Origin: a virus
DNA: 55,713 bases
Virus record (IMG/VR): IMGVR_UViG_3300037852_000225
Coordinates: 1-55,713 of that record
Direction: 5' to 3' (one strand)
The notes beneath the pieces are model-generated. The model saw nothing but the letters and a program-made list of their open reading frames with translations, was not told the DNA's origin and did not search any database. Of the stretch, positions 14,947 to 21,626 are shown in pieces. Both the position numbers and the translations under genes were made by a program. How positions within the stretch are numbered: the first letter of the stretch is position 1; each line of letters opens with the position of its first letter.

Positions 14947-15574
14947 TGAATGGAGTTGAAACGTGCTGGTAAAAATATATTTCTTCGTCAATATGAACTT
15001 CCTTTAACAGCATTGGTTTGATTAATCGTGCGAACTCATGGTCCTCCCCGAAGCGGCTATCAGACACTCCTATATGAACACAATAGTCTGTTCGAATAAC
15101 ATCTTTGAAAAATGGAGTACGGTGAAAGTTGAATCCATCCTCGAATATGCCATTACCTTCTCCTTCCCAGTCAGGATATTTTATGGAGTGATTTGATTTA
15201 TATTTCCTTCCATCGATAGTTACTTTTTCCATAAAGGTTACGCAATCGGGGTTTGTCTTAAGAGCCAGCATGACCAGTTGCAACCCATTTTCAGAAATCC
15301 AATCATCGGAATCCACCTGCCATGAATACTGCCCGGTACTCATTTTATACATCCGGTCACGCTTCTCTCCTATTGAAATTTCCTTATTATCCCGGTAATA
15401 CATAACCTCAATATCTTCTATTCTAAAGCCACCGCAATCTTCCACATCATGTATAAACCCAATTTCAGGAGATTCTGGATACATGAGTTGCGCCTGACGC
15501 AAAAATTCCAACATCAACCGTTCATCCTGCGGTTTTCTGTCATAAGTAGTTGGTATTTGTATTGACAACATCAT
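14924..15574 (-). CDS. Family 2-like glycosyltransferase
   Basis: 216 residues with an N-terminal strand LSIQIPTTYDRKP, the metal-binding SWQVDSDDWISENGL (Asp88, Asp90, Asp91) and FGEDHEFARLI, the equivalent of the ED catalytic-base region of GT2 enzymes. GT2 proteins transfer sugars with inversion onto glycans or lipids. It is the clearest glycosyltransferase of this cluster and is coupled by ATGA to the 82-residue protein upstream. Confidence 0.78.
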   Translation of the reverse strand: MMLSIQIPTTYDRKPQDERLMLEFLRQAQLMYPESPEIGFIHDVEDCGGFRIEDIEVMYYRDNKEISIGEKRDRMYKMSTGQYSWQVDSDDWISENGLQLVMLALKTNPDCVTFMEKVTIDGRKYKSNHSIKYPDWEGEGNGIFEDGFNFHRTPFFKDVIRTDYCVHIGVSDSRFGEDHEFARLIKPMLLKEVHIDEEIYFYQHVSTPFNERYGIR

Positions 15575-15819
15575 AATTTATTCGCCATTAACTCAATCAA
15601 TACTGTTTCGAAATGAAGTTCTTTTGATCTTTCATAGGTATTTGTCCCTACCATCTTCGGAGTTACGCACTCATATAGTAATTTTTCAGAATCACGGTAT
15701 TTTATTACCGTCTTGAAACATTCTCCATTTTGAATGGAAAATGAATGCCAGGATGTCTCGACGATAAAACGGTCACCGATTTTATGCGCCAGTTTTACGA
15801 TTAATTCGTCAGGGATCAT
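15571..15819 (-). CDS. Small hypothetical protein of the glycan operon
   Basis: 82 residues (MIPDELIVKLAHKIGDRFIV...), with alternating short strands and helices and a conserved-looking aromatic core (TSWHSFSIQNGECF). I do not recognise it. ATGA overlaps on both sides (15571-15574 and 15816-15819) place it firmly in the operon. Confidence 0.6.
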   Translation of the reverse strand: MIPDELIVKLAHKIGDRFIVETSWHSFSIQNGECFKTVIKYRDSEKLLYECVTPKMVGTNTYERSKELHFETVLIELMANKL

Positions 15820-15932
15820 TTTAAAAGGTTTAGTGCCAGCATCATTACCGTTATTGCAAGCATAAATGCAACTAACTTTAGTAATAGGTTCATGTTTCTT
15901 GACATTCTGATTAATTCATCAATTTTATTCAT
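15816..15932 (-). CDS. Tiny single-span membrane protein (38 aa)
   Basis: 38 residues: a short charged N-terminus (MNKIDELIRMSRNM) and one long hydrophobic segment (residues 15-37, LLLKLVAFMLAITVMMLALNLL). Both ends overlap neighbours by ATGA (15816-15819 and 15929-15932), which is strong evidence that it is translated. Such N-in single-span peptides may anchor a partner, act as pinholins or modulate a membrane machine. Confidence 0.7.
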   Translation of the reverse strand: MNKIDELIRMSRNMNLLLKLVAFMLAITVMMLALNLLK

Positions 15933-16609
15933 AAGTCAAAGTTTCTTGCTTTACGTTGATTGAAGTTATCCTGATCGAAATTCCAGTCGTCTTGCTGTCT
16001 GTTGAACAAGGCGTCTTTTGGTAGATGTCCGTAAGCAGGATTCCAGTGATGCACGATTGGGATCCCTGCATAAAAATACTTTCCCTTTATTTGAGAAATA
16101 TTCATTATATCATTGTCACACCAAAGGGATTTGTACGATGGATGGTATATATATCCCATTTGTTTAATGAACGGTTTGCCTGCCACATAAAGCGTTGCCA
16201 GCATATCTTTGGCATCTTGGTCGGGCCAATGTCCAAGGGCGTCAAAGTCTGGAAAATTGCATCGGAATCCTTCCCTAATGATTTGATCCCATCCATAAGC
16301 GATAAACCGCATATCATCAGAAAAGCAGATAAGTATTTCAAAATCGATTGATAGTATTTCATCAAGATCCCTGTTAAAAGCATGGACCTTAGACTCTGAT
16401 TTTCCGAATATGGAACGGATGTTTCGGTAGCTGTTCAGTTGGCCAATTATATCAGGATTATTCATTGAATTGTCATCTTCATCCAAAGTACAAATGACAG
16501 CCATATAATCCGGGTTGGCGCATAGTCTATAAATTGTTTCCATTCCGTCAAAGAACCGTTTTGGCCTTTCCCGGGATACATATTTTATAAGGATGCGCGC
16601 CTCGCTCAT
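15929..16609 (-). CDS. Glycosyltransferase-like protein (SDD motif)
   Basis: 226 residues with an N-terminal strand-loop ILIKYVSRERPKRFFDGMETIYRL, then ILICFSDDMRFIAYGWDQII (Asp98-Asp99), a GT-A-type metal site, and PIVHHWNPAYG, where a His often serves as a late metal ligand. It resembles GT2-like phage transferases. Coupled by ATGA at both ends to small genes. Confidence 0.65.
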   Translation of the reverse strand: MSEARILIKYVSRERPKRFFDGMETIYRLCANPDYMAVICTLDEDDNSMNNPDIIGQLNSYRNIRSIFGKSESKVHAFNRDLDEILSIDFEILICFSDDMRFIAYGWDQIIREGFRCNFPDFDALGHWPDQDAKDMLATLYVAGKPFIKQMGYIYHPSYKSLWCDNDIMNISQIKGKYFYAGIPIVHHWNPAYGHLPKDALFNRQQDDWNFDQDNFNQRKARNFDL

Positions 16610-16800
16610 GTTTTAGGTTGGTATTTAGGAATGAGCTGTTTTTCAACACCCTCGTTATCATACCACAGGGCTTTTTTCATTTCTTTGGTATTGCGCTTGA
16701 AAATGATATCCATGGCAGCGTTCTCGGTTGTTATTTTCCGGAATCCCTCCCAGCTTCCGTTGGCCCACTGTATCCTAAGATTATTGCGCATTGAATACAC
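16606..16800 (-). CDS. Small hypothetical protein beside GldL-like gene
   Basis: 64 residues (MYSMRNNLRIQWANGSWEGF...), compact and charged with several Trp, and no membrane segment. An inner ATG (MRNN, 16791) would reduce the overlap with the GldL-like gene from 20 to 11 bases. It may be a partner of that membrane protein or a gene for the glycan cluster. No family recognised. Confidence 0.55.
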   Translation of the reverse strand: MYSMRNNLRIQWANGSWEGFRKITTENAAMDIIFKRNTKEMKKALWYDNEGVEKQLIPKYQPKT

Positions 16801-17068
16801 GTTTTAGGATGCTGTTCGTTTGCTTGATTGTTGAAGTCAGTTCGCTATTGTCGGAAGTTGATCCTCCCTGGATGGATGTCGTTCCGTTTTCTTCCCAGAA
16901 ACCGGCCACGCCATAAACTATAAAAATCACCACTTCTGTCATCAGGCCCACTGTAAGGAAAAAATTTGCACCTGGCTTATGTAGCAATTTCATCCATGCG
17001 CCAAATATCACAATGGAGGCTCCTATTGAATACGCGAAGTTCAGCACTGTTGTTTTGTTTATTTTCAT
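16781..17068 (-). CDS. GldL-like two-span membrane protein
   Basis: 95 residues. Residues 8-56 (VLNFAYSIGASIVIFGAWMK..., then GANFFLTVGLMTEVVIFIVYG) closely follow the N-terminal membrane hairpin of GldL, a proton-driven motor subunit of gliding and type 9 secretion in Bacteroidota, including the buried acidic residue of the second helix (Glu45 in GLMTEVVIF), corresponding to the essential Glu of GldL. The long cytoplasmic part of GldL is missing; after the hairpin comes a Ser/Thr/Asn-rich tail and a short helix. It could interfere with the host motor, borrow it, or act as a holin that leaks protons. First gene after a 254-base gap in the leftward operon. Confidence 0.75.
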   Translation of the reverse strand: MKINKTTVLNFAYSIGASIVIFGAWMKLLHKPGANFFLTVGLMTEVVIFIVYGVAGFWEENGTTSIQGGSTSDNSELTSTIKQTNSILKRVFNAQ

Positions 17069-17322
17069 ATTATTACTATTTTAAAAAATTAGGTACATCA
17101 TTTGGACTACTACCAGGGTATGCTTACACTTCTGGTACTTTTTATATTACTTGGGCAAAGAAATATACAGTTTTCGGGTATTTTCGACCACTGGTACTTG
17201 ATTTTTTGCTTTCTGGTTTGGATAGGTGCTTACCTGGCTTTGAGAAAAAACAAATATTTAAGCGATCTGTGAGGTCATACTATTTTCTCCGTCAATTTTT
17301 TAACTTCCTCCAGCATCCATAG
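17069..17322 (-). other. Non-coding gap with gene remnant and repeated GGTAC sites
   Basis: No full gene. At its right end the minus strand encodes LWMLEEVKKLTEKIV and then stops (TGA at 17275-17277), nearly identical to the C-terminus of the 54-residue protein at 18127 (LWMLEQIKKLINNLK), so this is the stub of a duplicated gene. The rest carries CTGGTACTT at 17132-17140 and 17191-17199 and a further GGTAC at 17092-17096. The same GGTAC core appears at both RHH promoters. I found no good -33/-7 pair for the GldL-like gene. Confidence 0.5.
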
Positions 17323-18175
17323 TTATTTTTTGTTAATATTAGTCCAATGTGTTAATTGAACATACCCGCCATCAACTTTGATAATAACTATTGGGTCTCT
17401 AAAAATGTTCCTTGGGACAATCCTGAAATTTCTTACATTTTTTCCAACGGTATCCATTAAAGATATTTCAGCAACTATTCTTAAAGGCATATCAACTTTT
17501 TCAATAAACACTTGGTCAAGATGTTTTAAGTCTTTGCAGCCGTACAACATTTTAATGTCTTTTACATATTTGTAAGCGTTATCTCCACGATTGCGTTCGC
17601 CAATGGAAAATACGCCATTTGTAGGAACTTCAGGTTTAAGTGACCCATCTGGATTTAATCTTTCTGGCTTTAAATCATCCCTTGTTATTTCCTTCTTCCA
17701 TCCATTTTCATGTGTAAGGATATATCTATCTTCAGGGTTCCCAAGTTTGTTTAACATTAATGTTATTTCATCAATATTAGCAGGAGGTATTTCTCCTTTA
17801 AAATCTGATATTTCACCAATAATTAGATAGTTTTCATTGCATATTTTTGTCAGCCCTTCATCCGAAATAAATACAAATCCTTTAGCCTCCCACTCATTGT
17901 ACAGCTTTGGATTTAGTATTTTGTCATAAGTCAAATCTTTGTCATTAAGGTTTGCAGATTTTAAAAACCCCAATTTATGAAGTGATTTTAATTGACCTGC
18001 CGTATAATTCCCTTTCAATTTTACAGGCTTAGTATCTGAAGCTGGATGGCTTGCAGCCAAAAATATACATCCAGATATAACAAGTAAACAAATGATTGTG
18101 GTTAAAATTTTCTTTTTCATAAACTATTATTTTAAATTGTTAATTAGTTTCTTAATCTGTTCCAGCATCCATAGT
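17309..18175. repeat. 15-bp direct repeats flanking the lipoprotein gene
   Basis: TCCAGCATCCATAGT occurs at 17309-17323 and 18161-18175. The copies are part of a longer, imperfect similarity: both lie in the 3' end of the same small coding sequence (intact at 18127-18291, stub at 17275-17322). The lipoprotein gene sits precisely between them, as if inserted together with a duplicated gene end. Confidence 0.6.
17323..18120 (-). CDS. Secreted lipoprotein, unknown function
   Basis: 265 residues. MKKKILTTIICLLVISGC is a type II signal peptide with lipobox ISGC, so the mature protein should carry lipid on the Cys (residue 18). The body is mixed alpha/beta (GEISDFKGEIPPANIDEITLML, ENGWKKEITRDDLKPERL, NFRIVPRNIFRDPIVIIKVDGG) without a motif I know. 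It is distinctly AT-rich and lies between duplicated ends of a small gene, which looks like an acquired cargo gene. Phage lipoproteins often block superinfection at the envelope; that role is a guess from type and position. Confidence 0.7.
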   Translation of the reverse strand: MKKKILTTIICLLVISGCIFLAASHPASDTKPVKLKGNYTAGQLKSLHKLGFLKSANLNDKDLTYDKILNPKLYNEWEAKGFVFISDEGLTKICNENYLIIGEISDFKGEIPPANIDEITLMLNKLGNPEDRYILTHENGWKKEITRDDLKPERLNPDGSLKPEVPTNGVFSIGERNRGDNAYKYVKDIKMLYGCKDLKHLDQVFIEKVDMPLRIVAEISLMDTVGKNVRNFRIVPRNIFRDPIVIIKVDGGYVQLTHWTNINKK

Positions 18176-18291
18176 CCTGATAAAGACCTGTCAATTTCAG
18201 TGTCCATTGATCCACTGACCAATGTTTTTTCCTTGGCTTCAAACTCGTCGGTTATCCTTTTCAGTTCGGTTTTTATTTCTTGCTTTTCCAT
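18127..18291 (-). CDS. Small coiled-coil protein (54 aa)
   Basis: 54 residues (MEKQEIKTELKRITDEFEAK...) ending LWMLEQIKKLINNLK; a charged helix, a short Ser/Gly break (VSGSMDTEIDRSLSG) and a second amphipathic helix. No family recognised. The C-terminal third has a close copy at 17275-17322, so this gene was once duplicated or was split by arrival of the lipoprotein gene. It lies in the leftward operon between the outer-membrane-like protein and the lipoprotein. Confidence 0.6.
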   Translation of the reverse strand: MEKQEIKTELKRITDEFEAKEKTLVSGSMDTEIDRSLSGLWMLEQIKKLINNLK

Positions 18292-18351
18292 ACGATTTGT
18301 TTTAAAAGCAGGATATAGAAATACCCCGCTAACGATTGCTTGTCAGAAAAA

Positions 18352-18789
18352 TTAGAAGTTTATGCCTACCCCTGTTAACAGGACAAATTGCTGTTGGGTG
18401 AAATCATACCCCGGACCTAATTGAATAATTCCAGCGGTTCCTGGTATACCAACAGCCAATCCGGCTGTTCCTGTAATTTGTTTTCCATTGGTGCCAATAA
18501 ACCCAAGTAAAGAAACCGAATATTGAATGACCCATGAATTACTTGGTGTATCGAACTTATCGTGAAGGAACGCGACGCCAAAACCTCCCGCAAGTGAAGC
18601 ACCTGTTGAAACGGTAGCGGTTACATCAACAATCGGTTTAAAGAAGTTTTTAGTGAGTGCTGTCGGTGCCGCAGTCCCTAATCGATGGGTTGCCTTCTCG
18701 GATTCAGTTGGCAATGCAGCTTTCTTAAAAAACTGCGCATTAACAGATAACGATCCCGCGATTGCCAATAGGAAAAATAATACTTTCAT
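18352..18789 (-). CDS. Outer-membrane-type protein with signal peptide
   Basis: 145 residues. MKVLFFLLAIAGSLSVNAQF is a clear type I signal peptide (cleavage after NAQ or nearby). The mature part is rich in Gly and alternating hydrophobics (VDVTATVSTGASLAGGFGVAFL, WVIQYSVSLLGFIG, GTAGLAVGIPGTAGIIQLGPGYDF) and ends with aromatic Phe (VGINF), the pattern of an outer-membrane beta-barrel recognised by BAM. A phage could use it to change the host surface, block receptors or help lysis. The operon context (GroES before it, lipoprotein after it) suggests an envelope role. Confidence 0.7.
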   Translation of the reverse strand: MKVLFFLLAIAGSLSVNAQFFKKAALPTESEKATHRLGTAAPTALTKNFFKPIVDVTATVSTGASLAGGFGVAFLHDKFDTPSNSWVIQYSVSLLGFIGTNGKQITGTAGLAVGIPGTAGIIQLGPGYDFTQQQFVLLTGVGINF

Positions 18790-18812
18790 GATATAGTTTT
18801 TATGGTGAATAA

Positions 18813-19079
18813 TTATTTGGCTTCTTCAACTACTAAATAAATTTCAGATGCGTTCATGAGTTTGTATTTTTCATCATCATACCACTGAACGACACCCAAG
18901 TGTGACGGATAACTTACAATTTCGCCTTTTTTAATGACATCTGACGCAGATGCCATTACTATTGCATCCTCCATGATCTCTGTTACTGTACCTGGAATTA
19001 AAATTCCTCCTTTTGACCTTTCAGGCATCGGTAGTGGCTTTACGATTACCCTATCAAAGACTGGGCGGGGTATGCTCAT
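18813..19079 (-). CDS. GroES-type co-chaperonin
   Basis: 88 residues with the GroES plan: FDRVIVKPLPMPERSKGGILIPGT (start strand, mobile loop and IPG), VMASASDVIKKGEIVSYPSHLG (central strands; KGE in place of the usual VGD) and YKLMNASEIYLVVEE (the usual final strands). It should cap the GroEL ring, as gp31 does in T4, to help fold bulky phage proteins. Coupled by ATGA to the RHH regulator upstream, so it is made early under that promoter. Slightly shorter than host GroES (about 95 residues). Confidence 0.85.
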   Translation of the reverse strand: MSIPRPVFDRVIVKPLPMPERSKGGILIPGTVTEIMEDAIVMASASDVIKKGEIVSYPSHLGVVQWYDDEKYKLMNASEIYLVVEEAK

Positions 19080-19204
19080 TTTGAAAAGAATTTTATTATG
19101 ATAAACCGAATGAAAGCGGCTACAGTATTGAATCCATATTTCTCCTTGTTTCTGTTTAATTTTTCTATTAATTTTTGGTCAATAAAAAAATTAAACCGCC
19201 TCAT
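19076..19204 (-). CDS. Ribbon-helix-helix transcription regulator (42 aa)
   Basis: 42 residues with a start strand (MRRFNFFID), helix A (QKLIEKLNRNKEKYG), turn (FNTVA) and helix B (AFIRFIIIKFF): a minimal RHH fold. The stop overlaps the groES start (ATGA). Its ATG lies about 9 nt behind the predicted start site of the promoter at 19220-19251, exactly the arrangement of the RHH gene at 7967. It probably controls its own operon and perhaps the rightward virion genes that begin on the other side of this gap. Confidence 0.75.
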   Translation of the reverse strand: MRRFNFFIDQKLIEKLNRNKEKYGFNTVAAFIRFIIIKFFSK

Positions 19205-19219
19205 TAAGTTATTTTTTTA

Positions 19220-19251
19220 TAAATGTATGTAGTTTGTGCGTAGGTACCAAA
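19220..19251 (-). promoter_or_regulatory. Promoter of the RHH-groES-glycan operon
   Basis: Minus strand: TTTG (19248-19251), 20-base spacer, TACATTTA (19220-19227), one mismatch from TAnnTTTG. The -33 box is inside ATTTGGTAC (19244-19252), the same 9-mer at the same place as in the promoter of the first RHH gene (7919-7927). Confidence 0.65.
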
Positions 19252-19259
19252 TTTATTTT

Positions 19260-19267
19260 TATATTTG
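19260..19267 (+). promoter_or_regulatory. Possible -7 box for rightward virion transcription
   Basis: TATATTTG is a perfect -7 element, but the nearest upstream TTTG (19233-19236) is 23 bases away rather than 19-21, and the ATG of the first gene follows 3 bases later. Either the mRNA is nearly leaderless, or this promoter needs a phage factor, or the match is chance. Confidence 0.3.
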
Positions 19268-19270
19268 CTT

Positions 19271-19597
19271 ATGGCGCACCCTATCTATATAACCTTCAAA
19301 TTTGAGGAAGATTTGTTTATATGCCAGTGCAAATGGCCACATTACATCTGCAAAGTGGAGCATAAGCCAAATCAAAAAATCCACTCTATTCAGGTGGCAG
19401 GCTATGAAATTTACTGCAACTTCGCTGGAACTCTGGCCGGGTATTATGTTCCAATGGATAAAGCTAAGGTTGCCGAGATTCCAAAGGTATTTGAAGAAAT
19501 GGCGATATTTTATTTAATAGAAAGGATAGGTAAATTCCCAAAAAGGTATGAAAAGTATAAAATCCCCAGTGCAAGAAGTACCGGTAGCACCGCGTAA
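19271..19597 (+). CDS. Hypothetical protein opening the virion operon
   Basis: 108 residues (MAHPIYITFKFEEDLFICQCKW...), beta-rich at first and helical later (KAKVAEIPKVFEEMAIFYLI). I chose ATG 19271 rather than the TTG at 19265. No family recognised. Five cysteines (one CQC pair), without a standard zinc motif. It overlaps the tandem GroES-like gene by 50 bases and is the first gene right of the divergent regulatory region, so it may have a regulatory or chaperone-related task. Confidence 0.55.
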   Translation: MAHPIYITFKFEEDLFICQCKWPHYICKVEHKPNQKIHSIQVAGYEIYCNFAGTLAGYYVPMDKAKVAEIPKVFEEMAIFYLIERIGKFPKRYEKYKIPSARSTGSTA

Positions 19598-20228
19598 CAA
19601 CGTGATTGTCAAAATTTCGCAGCGTTTTTACGATTCCGTGAAGTTTGATTCAGGCGTCGTCCTTTATTTCGATCCGTCCTGGGATCCGTCAGAATATGCG
19701 ATGCTTGAAGGGGTCGTTGAATCTGTGCCAAGATCAATCATGAAACGAAAGGACTATGAAGGATTTTCGGCAGATGGCATCAAGCGTGGCGACAGGATAC
19801 TTTTCAGGTATGATGTAATTTTTTCATATTTATCGCAACCGGACCGTGATTCAGTGAGGTTTAAGAATGAAATATGGTGGCATGAAACATCCTACTGGAA
19901 AGTTGATATTCAGAAAATATTCTGTACCGTTCACGGCGATGCCAAAAGTTTCAGCGGCCTAAAATATTCTATGCTTAACGGGTACGTCCTGTGCGACCTG
20001 ATTACAGAATACAAGTCAGACCTGTATTCCGACAACATTATCCGACCGGAATCTGAAAAAATGGTGGTAAGGCTGGACCGTGCAAAAGTGAAAGCTATTG
20101 GTGAAAACAACCTTGAAGTTCAGCCGGGAGATACGATCTGGTTTTCTCCAAAAATACCGCAGGTGTACTCCCTTAACCGTAAAAAATTCATCATCGTCAG
20201 CCAAAGGCATATATTGGCTGTAACATAA
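19548..20228 (+). CDS. Tandem GroES-like (double co-chaperonin-like) protein
   Basis: 226 residues that read as two GroES-like halves. First half: PRNNVIVKISQRFYDSVKFDSGVVL, then EGVVESVPRS, IKRGDRILFRYDVI and YWKVDIQKIFCTV. Second half: LNGYVLCDLITEYKSDLYSDNI, KAKVKAIGENNLEVQPGDTIWFSP and KKFIIVSQRHILAVT. Each has the start strand, a long mobile-loop-like insert, a GD turn (RGD, PGD) and the final I/V-rich strands of co-chaperonins. With the single-domain GroES divergent from it, the phage carries two co-chaperonin-type genes. It may cap GroEL in a modified way or may be a structural protein that reuses the fold. Confidence 0.6.
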   Translation: MKSIKSPVQEVPVAPRNNVIVKISQRFYDSVKFDSGVVLYFDPSWDPSEYAMLEGVVESVPRSIMKRKDYEGFSADGIKRGDRILFRYDVIFSYLSQPDRDSVRFKNEIWWHETSYWKVDIQKIFCTVHGDAKSFSGLKYSMLNGYVLCDLITEYKSDLYSDNIIRPESEKMVVRLDRAKVKAIGENNLEVQPGDTIWFSPKIPQVYSLNRKKFIIVSQRHILAVT

Positions 20229-20280
20229 TTTCTTCAAAACTCCTAAAAAATGTTTAATTTGCGGGAACTCACCCCATTAA

Positions 20281-20961
20281 ATGACATTAGACGATATTCA
20301 CAAATTTTATTTTTACTGCCTTGGTAAATCTCAAGGAGTCGAGTTCCCTCCGGAAGATGTAGACGCAACACTTGACTTCGCCCAGATGGGGTTGTTCAAT
20401 GATTATTACGATGAGTTTGGTAAATCTCAAAGACTAAATGACGCGCTGGCCCCTTTCAAGGGGCAGTTTCAGTTTACCAATGTTACAAGTCCAACCGGGC
20501 TAATCACCATGCCGGGAGATTACGCTCACCTTCTTTCGGTGGTCCCTACGGTGTTTGATTCAGTCCGGCAGGTCCCAAAAAACCTACCTTGCCCTATCAT
20601 TAATGAAGACGAGAAGGCAGCCAGGGATGCAAGCCAGATATACCCTCCAACGCCAAACAGGCCATACGGGATGATTGTTCAAAACTGGAATGTGCAGCTT
20701 TACCCACAGGTGGCACAGGCCGGGACAGTATTTTACCTGAAACGACCACCAAAGCCTAAATTCGCGTACGGTGTTGTCTCTGGAAGGGTGATTGTTTATG
20801 ATCCAAGCAATTCTGTTCAACTTGCCTGGGCGGAAAAAGATGTTGCTTCTATCTTGGTCAAAGCATTGTCCTACGCCGGTCTGAATATGCTTACAAATGA
20901 CGTTTTGATGTGGGCACAGGGCAAAGACACTTCTAATATAAACACTAAAGACAAATTGTAA
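20281..20961 (+). CDS. Neck/ring-type virion protein (candidate)
   Basis: 226 residues: a helical first third (LDDIHKFYFYCLGKSQGVEFPPEDVDATLDFAQMGLFNDYYDEF) followed by beta-rich sequence and LAWAEKDVASILVKALSYAGLNM. Size, layout and place as the first of three similar-sized genes before the 1123-residue tail protein suit a head-tail adaptor or ring protein of Bacteroidota podoviruses. No diagnostic motif is known to me. ATG of the next gene overlaps the stop (TAATG). Confidence 0.55.
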   Translation: MTLDDIHKFYFYCLGKSQGVEFPPEDVDATLDFAQMGLFNDYYDEFGKSQRLNDALAPFKGQFQFTNVTSPTGLITMPGDYAHLLSVVPTVFDSVRQVPKNLPCPIINEDEKAARDASQIYPPTPNRPYGMIVQNWNVQLYPQVAQAGTVFYLKRPPKPKFAYGVVSGRVIVYDPSNSVQLAWAEKDVASILVKALSYAGLNMLTNDVLMWAQGKDTSNINTKDKL

Positions 20962-21626
20962 TGGTCACATTGGGCCGGCTATCCGAAGAAATTTTACTAC
21001 TGCTATCAGGCGGAAGGATAGGCGCTGGGACAAAGTTTTCGATAGAAGAGGTGCGGATATCAATTTGCCAGGTTGCAAATCAACTTTTGAAAATAGAAAT
21101 GCTTACAGCGGATATCCCAATGGGCAATGTCATCCCGTCGGGAGCCGCTATAGGAACATACGAGAAAAATCTCGTCGTACAATACAAAACAAAGTCTAAG
21201 ACAACTCTTCCATGCTTCCCGCTAAAACTTCCAAGGAATATGGGAGTGTTTCAGATTTTTGATCCCGCAAACCCGTATAATGAATTTATCCCGGTCGAAC
21301 TTGGTCAGGCATCCATGATACAGGGCAACCCAATATTGTCAAACCTGTCAGGATTTACAGGGTATGAATGTGCAGGGATGGACGTACTCTTTACAAAAGA
21401 TATTACGACACCCAACACTCCCGTATATGTGACAATGCGGTTGGTGGTTCTTGATTTCAGTTTGTATGGCGACTGGGATATTTTGCCTCTGGCACCTGAT
21501 ATGGAGTTTCAGATTAAAAATGAAGTAGTGAAATTATATTCCAGCGAGCCGATTGCAGATAAAACTATCGATTCCGGAACAAAAGAACAAAAAGGTATTC
21601 CGCTTAAAGTACAAGAACAGCCGTGA
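20961..21626 (+). CDS. Neck/tail connector protein (candidate)
   Basis: 221 residues. A N-terminal helix pair (LSEEILLLLSGG, IEEVRISICQVANQLLKIEML) precedes a beta domain (NLVVQYKTKSKTTLPCFPLKL, VYVTMRLVVLDFSLYGDWDILPL), which resembles the layout of ring proteins under the portal. It is coupled to its neighbours by 1- and 4-base overlaps. The assignment is from gene order and general shape only. Confidence 0.5.
   Translation: MVTLGRLSEEILLLLSGGRIGAGTKFSIEEVRISICQVANQLLKIEMLTADIPMGNVIPSGAAIGTYEKNLVVQYKTKSKTTLPCFPLKLPRNMGVFQIFDPANPYNEFIPVELGQASMIQGNPILSNLSGFTGYECAGMDVLFTKDITTPNTPVYVTMRLVVLDFSLYGDWDILPLAPDMEFQIKNEVVKLYSSEPIADKTIDSGTKEQKGIPLKVQEQP

Noticed and set aside
16966-17322. Plus-strand ORF of 118 codons opposite the GldL-like gene and gap
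   Set aside because: It runs against the operon, overlaps a well-supported gene and has a composition unlike a soluble or membrane phage protein; the minus strand explains the region better.
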